Source: Clostridium sp.
GTDB taxonomy: Bacteria > Bacillota > Clostridia > Lachnospirales > Lachnospiraceae
Direction of reading: 5' to 3'
NCBI GenBank assembly: GCA_016302185.1
Contig: JAEDOC010000052.1
Location: 1 to 12,805, forward strand
DNA: 12,805 bases
Positions 6,130 through 12,691 of this stretch are shown in pieces. Each line of letters opens with the position of its first letter. The first letter of the stretch is position 1. The translations under genes and the position numbers were made by a program. The notes below the pieces were generated by a model, which was given only the letters and a program-made list of their open reading frames with translations, searched no databases and was not told the origin of the DNA.

Positions 6130-6753
6130 ATGAGACTTCCAAAGCATATCGGCATCATTCCCGACGGCAACCGCCGCTGGGCTGTCGGGCAGGGATTATC
6201 AAAAGAAATGGGGTACGATCCGGGCATTGACCCCGGTATGAGACTTTACCGCTATCTAAAACATCTGGGTGTGGGAGAAATGACCGTATACGGATTCACT
6301 GCCGACAACACAAAACGGCCCTTCCTTCAGCGGAAGGCATTTACAAAAGCCTGTGTGAAGGCAGTGGAAGTTCTGTCGAAGGAAGATGCCGAACTTCTGG
6401 TATTGGGGAATACAGATTCTTCTGTCTTTCCCCCGGAGCTTCTTCCCTACACCACAAGGCAGACCTTCGGCACAGGCGGAATGAAAATCAATTTTCTCAT
6501 CAATTACAGCTGGCAGTGGGATCTGGGACTGAAACAGGGCGCCATCGGCCCGACCTTAAAAACCCGGGACGTCTCCCGGGTAGATCTCATCATCCGCTGG
6601 GGCGGGCGAAGACGGCTTTCCGGCTTTCTGCCGGTACAGTCTGCCTATGCTGACTTTTATATTGTAGACGACCTATGGCCTGATTTTAAAGAAACGCATG
6701 TCAAAGAAGCGCTGGAATGGTATGACAGGCAGGACATCACTCTGGGCGGGTAA
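6130..6753 (+). CDS. short, divergent undecaprenyl diphosphate synthase family protein (cis-prenyltransferase)
   Basis: Family members condense isopentenyl diphosphates into cis-polyprenyl diphosphates, such as the undecaprenyl carrier for cell-wall precursors. At 207 residues it is shorter than the usual ~250. The signatures are present but altered: HIGIIPDGNRRWA (6-18, Asp12 equals the catalytic Asp26 of E. coli UppS), GFTADNTKRP (55-64, for AFSTENWKRP), LIIRWGGRRRLSGF (153-166, retaining the arginines equivalent to 194 and 200) and YADFYIVDDLWPDF (173-186). The conserved His43 becomes Tyr29, Trp75 becomes Thr61 and Glu213 becomes Asp175. The shortfall lies between INYSWQW and VDLIIRW, not at the ends; the C-terminus is complete. 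A strong AGAAGGAG site precedes ATG 6130. It may be a specialised paralogue rather than the essential UppS. Confidence 0.88.
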   Translation: MRLPKHIGIIPDGNRRWAVGQGLSKEMGYDPGIDPGMRLYRYLKHLGVGEMTVYGFTADNTKRPFLQRKAFTKACVKAVEVLSKEDAELLVLGNTDSSVFPPELLPYTTRQTFGTGGMKINFLINYSWQWDLGLKQGAIGPTLKTRDVSRVDLIIRWGGRRRLSGFLPVQSAYADFYIVDDLWPDFKETHVKEALEWYDRQDITLGG

Positions 6754-6791
6754 CCCTCTCGCTGCAGTTTTCAGGCGGCTGAACAGAAATC

Positions 6792-7406
6792 TCACTCCCC
6801 ATTTTTCTGCTTTCCAAAATAATAACAGCTGAACAGCAGTCCCCCCAGCCCTGCCGCCAGAATCACCGCATCCGAATACTGCTGCAAAAGCACCAGCACC
6901 CTCTCCCAGGATGCCCCGGCTGCCGCACCGGCGCTGATCAGAATGGTATTCCAGCCCAGGCTGCCTGCGGATGTCAGCACCAGAAACGGCACAAACGCCA
7001 TCCGGGACATTCCGGCGGGAATGGAGATCAGGCTGCGGATAATGGGGATAAACCGGCAGAAAAACACGGTACTTTTCCCCCTTTTGGCAAACCAGCTTCC
7101 GGCGTCATCCACATCCTCCGTCTCAAAATGAAGGCTTTTCCCCAATTTTCCTTCCAGCAGTCCCCGCAGTACCGCCGCAGGAATCAGGCGGCCGGCGCCA
7201 TAGAGAAGCATCGCTCCCAGCACAGAGCCTGCGGTGGAAGCAGCGATTACCCCCGGCACCCGCAGCGCTGTATATGTGGTCATAAAACCGCCGAAGGTCA
7301 GAATGACCTCCGACGGAATGGGCGGAAACAGATTTTCCACTAAAATCAGCAGGAATACACCGACATATCCAAAGCGGTCCATCATCTGAATCACAAAATC
7401 CTGCAT
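6792..7406 (-). CDS. DedA family (VTT domain) integral membrane protein
   Basis: DedA proteins are polytopic membrane proteins; some members (for example UptA) have been shown to recycle undecaprenyl phosphate across the membrane, others to move phospholipids. The 204-residue protein has the normal length and hallmarks: Glu24 and FPPIPSE (27-33) in a re-entrant hairpin, and FFCRFIPIIRSLISIPAG (115-132) with the conserved Arg118, Pro121 and Arg124. Hydrophobic stretches lie at about 13-30, 34-45, 52-72, 125-165 and 178-196. Substrate cannot be told from sequence. It is convergent with the prenyltransferase-like gene (38 bp apart) and downstream of phoU (108 bp). The start at 7406 has only a GGGG site, located within a stem-loop candidate. 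Confidence 0.92.
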   Translation of the reverse strand: MQDFVIQMMDRFGYVGVFLLILVENLFPPIPSEVILTFGGFMTTYTALRVPGVIAASTAGSVLGAMLLYGAGRLIPAAVLRGLLEGKLGKSLHFETEDVDDAGSWFAKRGKSTVFFCRFIPIIRSLISIPAGMSRMAFVPFLVLTSAGSLGWNTILISAGAAAGASWERVLVLLQQYSDAVILAAGLGGLLFSCYYFGKQKNGE

Positions 7407-7446
7407 CAGCTGCCCCGAAAAACACTTTTTACAGTGTATGCAGCTG
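7407..7446 (-). promoter_or_regulatory. nested stem-loop abutting the dedA start codon
   Basis: On the minus strand CAGCTGC (7446-7440) pairs perfectly with GCAGCTG (7413-7407), the last bases before the ATG at 7406. It encloses a smaller hairpin ACACT/AGTGT (7437-7433, 7426-7422) followed by TTTTT (7422-7418). It could be the weak terminator of the pst-phoU unit, a translation control element for dedA, or both. Confidence 0.4.
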
Positions 7447-7514
7447 TGCAGGACTCTATGCGTTCCTCTCTATCCTTCCTGTCTCTCCGATAGAATCAAT
7501 ACGTCTCCCATTGA

Positions 7515-8177
7515 TTAGAGAATCGGTACATGATTTACCGCGCCGGTATCGGAAAATTCTGTCCACTCGCAGACATTGACCGCATGATCGGCGATTCGTT
7601 CCAGATATTTTGCAATCATCAGAAGATCCACCGCCAGATCTGACTTTTCTCCCTCTTTCTTCAGGAATTCCACCACATCACTTTTTACCTTATCAAAAAA
7701 AGCGTCGATGATATCATCCCGAAGATCGAATTCCTCCGCAGCTTCCGTATCCCGCTCAATAAACGCACAGATGGCATCCGCCACCATGGTCTTCACATTC
7801 TCCACCATCGCCGGAAGATGACGGCTGGCCTCACAGAAGCTGGAATTCTCCAGATGCATGGTCAGCTCCGCGATATCCGCCGCCTGATCTCCCATCCGTT
7901 CCAGATCCGTCACCACTTTAAGCGCCATAGAAATATGGCGCAGATCCCTGGCCACCGGCTGCTGGCGCAGCATCAGAGAAAGACAACGGCTCTCAATCTT
8001 CCGTTCCATATCATCCACAGAACGATCTCCTTTAATCACCTTGCCGGCCAGATCCGTATCATGCTTTTTCAGCGCCTCAAAGCTGTCTTCAATGGCCTTC
8101 TGTACCATCTCACTCATCACCGCCAGGTCCTCATTCAGCTCGCCCAGCTCTTTGTCAAATAATATTCTTGCTGCCAT
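7515..8177 (-). CDS. phoU: phosphate signalling/transport regulator PhoU
   Basis: PhoU links the Pst transporter to Pho two-component signalling and limits phosphate uptake. The protein is an all-helical pair of three-helix bundles; both metal-site helices are recognisable, VVTDLERMGDQAADIAE and MIAKYLERIADHAVNVCEW. I place the start at ATG 8177-8175, giving 220 residues and MAARILFDKEL, because AGGAAGG lies just upstream and family members begin at this point. In-frame TTG (8198) and ATG (8195) codons upstream overlap the pstB stop (TGATG) but lack a better ribosome site. It is the last gene of the pst operon. Confidence 0.96.
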   Translation of the reverse strand: MAARILFDKELGELNEDLAVMSEMVQKAIEDSFEALKKHDTDLAGKVIKGDRSVDDMERKIESRCLSLMLRQQPVARDLRHISMALKVVTDLERMGDQAADIAELTMHLENSSFCEASRHLPAMVENVKTMVADAICAFIERDTEAAEEFDLRDDIIDAFFDKVKSDVVEFLKKEGEKSDLAVDLLMIAKYLERIADHAVNVCEWTEFSDTGAVNHVPIL

Positions 8178-8194
8178 ATTGCCCTTCCTTTCCA

Positions 8195-8950
8195 TCAACC
8201 AAACCGACCGGTAATATAATCCTCGGTTTTCTTCTCCTTCGGGTGGGAGAACAGTTCTTCCGTCGGCGCATACTCCACTACCTCACCCACCAGGAAAAAT
8301 GCGGTGCGATCCGCGATACGGGTGGCCTGCTGCATATTATGGGTAACGATCACCACCGTATACTTCTTCTTCAGTTCATCCATCAGATCCTCAATTTTTA
8401 AGGTAGAGATGGGATCCAGCGCCGAGGTAGGTTCATCCATCAGAAGCACCTCCGGCTCCACCGCCAGCGCCCGGGCGATACAGAGACGCTGCTGCTGCCC
8501 GCCGGATAAGCCAAGGGCCGACTTCTTCAGACGATCCTTTACCTCATCCCAGAGAGCTGCTCCCTTTAAGCTCTTCTCCACAATCTCATCCAGCTGACTC
8601 TTATTCTTTAAGCCGTGAATCCTCGGGCCATATGCAATATTGTCATAAATACTCATGGGAAATGGATTTGGCTGCTGAAATACCATACCCACCTTCTTTC
8701 GAAGCAGCGTGGTATCCACTCTCGGGTCATAGATATCTTCCCCGTCCAGCAGCACCTTTCCCTCTATCTTAACGCCCGGCACCAGATCATTCATCCGGTT
8801 CAGAGTCTTTAAATACGTTGATTTTCCGCAGCCTGACGGCCCGATGAATGCGGTAATCTGATTAGCATAGAGATCCAGGCTGACATTCTTCAGCGCATGG
8901 TTGGCTCCGTAATACAGGTTTAAATCTCTGGTAGAAATCTTTGTCTCCAT
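8195..8950 (-). CDS. pstB: phosphate ABC transporter ATP-binding protein PstB
   Basis: ATPase that drives the PstSCAB high-affinity phosphate importer at the cytoplasmic face. The 251 residues have the standard length and all ABC motifs: Walker A GPSGCGKST (37-45), Q-loop VFQQPNPFPMSI, signature LSGGQQQR (148-155), Walker B VLLMDEP (168-174) with D-loop SALDP, and switch histidine in VTHNMQQA. The PstB-specific stretch LKTLNRMNDL follows Walker A. Start ATG 8950-8948 has GGAGG eight bases upstream. It lies 23 bp after pstA and is nearly contiguous with phoU. Confidence 0.98.
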   Translation of the reverse strand: METKISTRDLNLYYGANHALKNVSLDLYANQITAFIGPSGCGKSTYLKTLNRMNDLVPGVKIEGKVLLDGEDIYDPRVDTTLLRKKVGMVFQQPNPFPMSIYDNIAYGPRIHGLKNKSQLDEIVEKSLKGAALWDEVKDRLKKSALGLSGGQQQRLCIARALAVEPEVLLMDEPTSALDPISTLKIEDLMDELKKKYTVVIVTHNMQQATRIADRTAFFLVGEVVEYAPTEELFSHPKEKKTEDYITGRFG

Positions 8951-8973
8951 TCCTGTTTCCTCCGAATTTCGTT

Positions 8974-9837
8974 CTATTTCAATCGGGTCACATCAAATCT
9001 CCTTGTTAAATATCTGGTCAGGAAATTGATTCCCAGTACAATAATCAGCAAAACAACAGCGATTCCAAAGGCCTGATCGTATTTTGCCTTCTGCATGCAT
9101 AAGTAAAGCTGGATGGTCAGCGTACCGCTGGATTCAAACAGCTTTCCAAAAAGATTCCTGGGCAGCTGGAAGCCGCTTCCCGCCGTAAACAGAAGAGCCG
9201 CTGACTCGCCGACGATACGCCCGATGGAAAGAATCACGCCGGTCAGGATGCCGGGAGCCGCGCTGGGCAGTAAAATGGTCCGAATCATATACCACTTGGT
9301 GGCACCGATGCCCAGTGCTCCGCTTCGATAGCTGTCCGGAACGGTCTTTAATGCCTCCTGGGTATTTCTGGTAATCAGCGGCAGTACCATCAGCGTCAGC
9401 GTAAAGGAACCGGTCAGCACCGAATAGCCCAGCTTACAGGTGGCACCGAAAAATACCATGCCAAAGAGGCCGAAGATAATCGACGGAATGCCGGACAGAA
9501 TCTCCGTGGTAAATTCAATTGTCCTCACCAGCTTCCCCGGCTTTGCGTACTCATTTAAGTAGATGGCGGAGCCAATTCCCACCGGAGCTGCAATCAGCAA
9601 TGTAATCACAATAATATACAGCGTATTTACAATATTTCCCAGAATACCGAAGGTTCCCTTCTTCGCACTCTGCACCGTAGAGAGGAAGGTCCAGGAGATC
9701 TGGGGAAGCCCCCGGAAAAAGACGTATCCCATAATGCCCGCCAGAAGCACAATCGCCGAACCGGCCGCCAGATAGATAAGCCCCTTCAGCACCAGATCGG
9801 AGGTGCGTACCTTTTTCTGATATAAACTACCTGTCAC
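8974..9837 (-). CDS. pstA: phosphate ABC transporter permease PstA
   Basis: One of two membrane subunits forming the phosphate channel. The 287 residues contain about six membrane segments, starting at residues 15-38, and the cytoplasmic EAA loop EALKTVPDSYRSGALGIGAT that contacts PstB, followed by APGILTGVILSIGRIVGESA. The start is GTG at 9837-9835, supported by GGGAGGAG just upstream; no ATG at this point fits the family N-terminus better. It overlaps the end of pstC by 11 bp, implying coupled translation. Confidence 0.97.
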   Translation of the reverse strand: MTGSLYQKKVRTSDLVLKGLIYLAAGSAIVLLAGIMGYVFFRGLPQISWTFLSTVQSAKKGTFGILGNIVNTLYIIVITLLIAAPVGIGSAIYLNEYAKPGKLVRTIEFTTEILSGIPSIIFGLFGMVFFGATCKLGYSVLTGSFTLTLMVLPLITRNTQEALKTVPDSYRSGALGIGATKWYMIRTILLPSAAPGILTGVILSIGRIVGESAALLFTAGSGFQLPRNLFGKLFESSGTLTIQLYLCMQKAKYDQAFGIAVVLLIIVLGINFLTRYLTRRFDVTRLK

Positions 9838-10765
9838 TGTCTTCTCCTCCCTTCTGGAACAACCGCGTCAGTACCGTATTGATAAACATGATAAATACGA
9901 AAAGCACCAGTCCTACGGTAAAGAGTACCTCGCGGTGCAGGCCTTCGGAATAGGACATCTCCGCAACAATCGCTGTGGTCAGGAACCGGACTGAGTTAAA
10001 CGGAAGCGGCAGGTTGACCGAGCTTCCCGATACCAGACTGATGGCCATGGCCTCGCCGATGGCACGGCCGCAGCCTAATACCACCGCTGTCATGATACCG
10101 GAACGGGCCGCCGGTACAATCACATGAAAAATCGTCTGAATATGGGTTGCTCCCAGAGCCAGAGAGGCACTTTTGAACTGCTTCGGCACGGCCCGCAGGG
10201 AAGACTCACTGATATTGATTACCGTCGGAAGAATCATAATCGCCAGTACCAGAACCGCGGAGATCAGATTGGCACCGCCGGTGAACTGATGCGTCTCCGA
10301 TCCGGCAAACAGCTTTAATTCCACCTGATACATCAGGGGATTTAAAATCAAAATTCCCAGAAGTCCGTAGATCACCGAAGGAATCCCTGCCAGAAGCTCC
10401 ACAGCCGGGCGAACCAGAGCCGCCAGCTTCGGCGGCGCCACCTCTGCCAGAAAGATAGCCGTAAAAAGACCAATGGGAACTCCGATCAGAATCGCCAGAA
10501 AGGTACCCACAATCGAAGTAAGAATGACATACAGAATGCCAAAAGAGGCCGGATCCGCCGTCGGCTTCCACACCGGCCCGAAAAGGATCTCCAGAATTCC
10601 CACCTTAAACAGGGCCGGAGTTCCGCTGATCACCATATACAGCGTGATGGAAAAAACAGCAATCACCGCCAGCAGACCACAGGCGGTAAAGATCCATTCC
10701 GCAGTCTTCTCCACCACAGATTTCGCCTTATGATCCTCCAGAATACTAAAGTTTTTTGCGTCCAT
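9827..10765 (-). CDS. pstC: phosphate ABC transporter permease PstC
   Basis: Second channel subunit of the phosphate importer. With the start at ATG 10765-10763 it has 312 residues beginning MDAKNFSILEDHKAKSVVEK. I prefer this start over the in-frame ATG at 10795 because AAAGGAG (10778-10772) is six bases upstream and the longer version would run through the predicted intercistronic stem. About six membrane segments are visible, plus a periplasmic loop after the first, and the EAA loop ESSLRAVPKQFKSASLALGA followed by GCGRAIGEAMA. It follows pstS after a 116-bp gap containing the stem-loop. Confidence 0.96.
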   Translation of the reverse strand: MDAKNFSILEDHKAKSVVEKTAEWIFTACGLLAVIAVFSITLYMVISGTPALFKVGILEILFGPVWKPTADPASFGILYVILTSIVGTFLAILIGVPIGLFTAIFLAEVAPPKLAALVRPAVELLAGIPSVIYGLLGILILNPLMYQVELKLFAGSETHQFTGGANLISAVLVLAIMILPTVINISESSLRAVPKQFKSASLALGATHIQTIFHVIVPAARSGIMTAVVLGCGRAIGEAMAISLVSGSSVNLPLPFNSVRFLTTAIVAEMSYSEGLHREVLFTVGLVLFVFIMFINTVLTRLFQKGGEDSDR

Positions 10766-10778
10766 ATCCTGCTCCTTT

Positions 10779-10849
10779 AAAAACAGCCGCTGCATAAGGA
10801 GGCAATGCTTTTCGTTTCCTGCACATTATTCCTTCTCATGACAGCGGCT
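10779..10849 (-). promoter_or_regulatory. pstS-pstC intercistronic stem-loop, attenuator-like
   Basis: On the minus strand AGCCGCTG (10849-10842) pairs with CAGCGGCT (10792-10785), extendable by CAT/ATG past a bulged T, and is followed by GTTTTT (10784-10779). The loop of about 49 bases is long. The position, between the binding-protein gene and the permease genes, fits partial termination or RNA stabilisation that keeps PstS more abundant. A competing pairing with the pstC ribosome site is described in the findings. Confidence 0.55.
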
Positions 10850-10881
10850 CTTTGCTTTCTTCTGCCGTTTCTGTGTAACGA

Positions 10882-11796
10882 TTATTTTGCGGTAATCAGG
10901 CCCACTGATTTTACAAGCTCATCGCCGTCTTCCGAGTATACATAGTCAAATAATGCCTTTACCAGGTCGTTCTGCTCGGAGATTTCGCCCTTGGTTGCCA
11001 TCACAAACGGACGGCTTAAGAAGTAATCGCCTGCCTTGATATTCTCCTCTGTTGCCTCGACACCCTCTAAGGATAATGCCTTGACGCTGTCATCCACAAC
11101 ATCTAAGGAAACATAACCGATGGCACCCGGAGTGGAAGCAACCTTCGCCATTACCGCACCGGTGGAATCCAGCTCATTGGCGTATTTGCAGGCATCCTCA
11201 ATCTTTAAAAGCTCCTCAAATGCTCCTCTGGTACCGGAACCGGCCTCACGTCCTACCACAACAATCGGCATATCCTCGCCGCCCGCGTCTTTCCAGTTGG
11301 TAATTTCACCGGTGTAAATCTGAATCAGCTGATCCTTGGTCAAATCAGCGGCGGTATTGGACGGATCCGTTACAACTGCGATACCATCGATTGCCACGAT
11401 ATTCTCCACAGCGCCCTTCGCTTTTTCCTCCTCCTTTAAGCTTCTGGAAGAATCTCCGATATCACACTGGCCTGCCAGCACTGCCTCAATACCTGCGGAA
11501 GAACCGGTAAACTCAGCCTGAACGGTCACATCCGGATAAATCTCCATAAAGCTCTCTGCTAACGCATTGGCAAATTTCTCCATGGAGGTGGAACCTGCCA
11601 GAGTGATAGAACCGCTCAACTTCGCTGCTTCGGTCTCTGCTGCTGTTTCTGCCTCTGTCTTCGCCTCCGCTGTTGTCTCTGCTGCTGTCTCCGCTTTTGT
11701 TTCTGCCGGTGCCAAACTGCTGCCGCATCCGACAGCTCCCATTACCAGAACGGCTGCTCCTAACATTGCAATTGTTTTCTGAATGTTCTTTTTCAT
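10882..11796 (-). CDS. pstS: phosphate-binding lipoprotein PstS
   Basis: Extracytoplasmic receptor that hands phosphate to PstCA. The 304 residues begin with a lipoprotein signal peptide (1-23); the lipobox AVGC puts the lipidated cysteine at 24. An Ala/Glu/Thr-rich tether (about 31-59) follows, then the binding domain with phosphate-contact motifs AGSTS (67-71), TGSSAGI (97-103), DIGDSSR (112-118) and GREAGSGTRG (182-191). The tether contains a duplicated AETAAET (35-41, 49-55). Start ATG 11796-11794 has AGAGGA upstream. It is first in the pst operon, as usual in Firmicutes, and is likely induced by phosphate limitation. Confidence 0.97.
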   Translation of the reverse strand: MKKNIQKTIAMLGAAVLVMGAVGCGSSLAPAETKAETAAETTAEAKTEAETAAETEAAKLSGSITLAGSTSMEKFANALAESFMEIYPDVTVQAEFTGSSAGIEAVLAGQCDIGDSSRSLKEEEKAKGAVENIVAIDGIAVVTDPSNTAADLTKDQLIQIYTGEITNWKDAGGEDMPIVVVGREAGSGTRGAFEELLKIEDACKYANELDSTGAVMAKVASTPGAIGYVSLDVVDDSVKALSLEGVEATEENIKAGDYFLSRPFVMATKGEISEQNDLVKALFDYVYSEDGDELVKSVGLITAK

Positions 11797-11917
11797 AATA
11801 ATCCTCTTTTCCTTTCCATTCTTCTTCCCTTTCCCAGGGACATTGGAATCTGTTTTGTTTTCTTTTCCTTACAGTACGCATTATATCCGATTCCTGTTGT
11901 TCCAAAAATCATGTTTT

Positions 11918-11965
11918 GGTATAGCAAATGTAAAATTCCCGTAATTTTTCAGAGAAGAAATGTAA
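11918..11965 (-). promoter_or_regulatory. putative Pho boxes and pstS promoter
   Basis: On the minus strand TTACA (11965-11961), TTACG (11944-11940) and TTACA (11933-11929) recur at 21 and 11 bp, close to the 11-bp phase of PhoP-type TT(A/C)ACA repeats. An extended -10, TGCTATACC, has TATACC at 11923-11918, placing the repeats at about -18 to -54, where PhoP-activated promoters carry them. There is no good -35. A second candidate -10, TATAAT (11885-11880), lies further downstream and also lacks a -35. Confidence 0.4.
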
Positions 11966-11972
11966 GGTTCAA

Positions 11973-12001
11973 TTGACTTTTCTACCCGCTTTCGCTACAA
12001 T
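11973..12001 (+). promoter_or_regulatory. mntP promoter
   Basis: TTGACT (11973-11978), 17-bp spacer, TACAAT (11996-12001): 5/6 matches in each hexamer. Transcription would start near 12008, leaving an ~80-base leader before mntP. A second TTGACA at 12040 has no matching -10 before the ribosome site. Confidence 0.65.
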
Positions 12002-12011
12002 AATTTCTACA

Positions 12012-12030
12012 TTTATTCTTAGTGAATAAA
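12012..12030. promoter_or_regulatory. perfect palindrome at the mntP transcription start, candidate operator
   Basis: TTTATTC (12012-12018) and GAATAAA (12024-12030) form a perfect 7-bp inverted repeat around TTAGT, starting a few bases after the predicted start site. It is not followed by a T-run, so it is not a terminator. The site could bind a repressor or activator of MntP; metal regulation is inferred from the gene only. Confidence 0.35.
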
Positions 12031-12089
12031 AAACCGGATTTGACACCATTCATTTGTCACAAAAGAAAACTTTATAGGAGGAAATCCTT

Positions 12090-12647
12090 ATGTCGCTTGC
12101 GGAGCTTTTTCTCATTGCTGTGGGACTTTCCATGGATGCCTTTGCCGTCTCTGTCTGTAAGGGCTTATCCATGCCAAAATTAAACAAAAAACACGCGGTC
12201 ATCATCGGCCTCTACTTCGGTGGTTTCCAGGCCCTGATGCCGCTCATCGGATATTTCCTGGGGTCTCACTTTAAAGATGCCATCACCTCCTTTGACCACT
12301 GGATTGCTTTTATTCTTCTGGTCATCATCGGAGGAAATATGGTGAAAGAATCCAGAGAAAAAGACGAGGATGAACTGGACGCTTCCATTGACGTCAAAAC
12401 CATGCTGCTTCTGGCCATTGCCACCAGCATCGACGCCCTGGCCGTCGGTGTCACCTTCGCCTTTCTTCAGGTACAGATCGTTCCCGCCGTGTCCTTCATC
12501 GGCGTCACCACCTTCTGCCTCTCCGTAATCGGCGTAGCCGTCGGGCATTACTTTGGTATGAAGTATAAGTCCAGAGCCGAGCTGGCCGGGGGAATAATTC
12601 TCATTCTGATGGGGTGTAAAATATTGATTGAGCATTTGCTGCAGTAG
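12090..12647 (+). CDS. mntP: manganese efflux pump MntP
   Basis: Exports Mn2+ and protects against manganese excess. The 185-residue membrane protein has the usual length, six hydrophobic segments and the internal duplication of the family: the first half has GLSMDAFAVSVCKGL (12-26, with the conserved Asp16) and the second ATSIDALAVGVTFAF (111-125, Asp115). A charged loop (about 87-102) joins the halves. AGGAGG (12076-12081) lies eight bases before ATG 12090. No yybP-ykoY manganese riboswitch is visible in the leader, so control is more likely by a protein. It is divergent from pstS. Confidence 0.96.
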   Translation: MSLAELFLIAVGLSMDAFAVSVCKGLSMPKLNKKHAVIIGLYFGGFQALMPLIGYFLGSHFKDAITSFDHWIAFILLVIIGGNMVKESREKDEDELDASIDVKTMLLLAIATSIDALAVGVTFAFLQVQIVPAVSFIGVTTFCLSVIGVAVGHYFGMKYKSRAELAGGIILILMGCKILIEHLLQ

Positions 12648-12666
12648 AGATGTAATTGAGTAACCT

Positions 12667-12691
12667 GGAGCGTCGCGTAAGCCGGCGCTCC
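12667..12691 (+). other. stem-loop downstream of mntP
   Basis: GGAGCGTC (12667-12674) pairs with GGCGCTCC (12684-12691), eight pairs including one G-U, around a nine-base loop. No T-run follows, so it is not a typical intrinsic terminator, though it may mark the mntP transcript end. A second small hairpin, CGCCTG with CAGGTG around a GAAA tetraloop, follows near 12754-12769. I see no firm gene between 12648 and the window end. Confidence 0.4.

Noticed and set aside
11513..11905. Minus-strand ORF overlapping the pstS start and leader
   Set aside because: It is out of frame with pstS, Arg/Ser-rich and without a ribosome site; PstS is certain in the other frame.
12008..12089. Possible yybP-ykoY manganese riboswitch ahead of mntP
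   Set aside because: The leader is about 80 bases, AT-rich, and lacks the paired conserved loops of that class.
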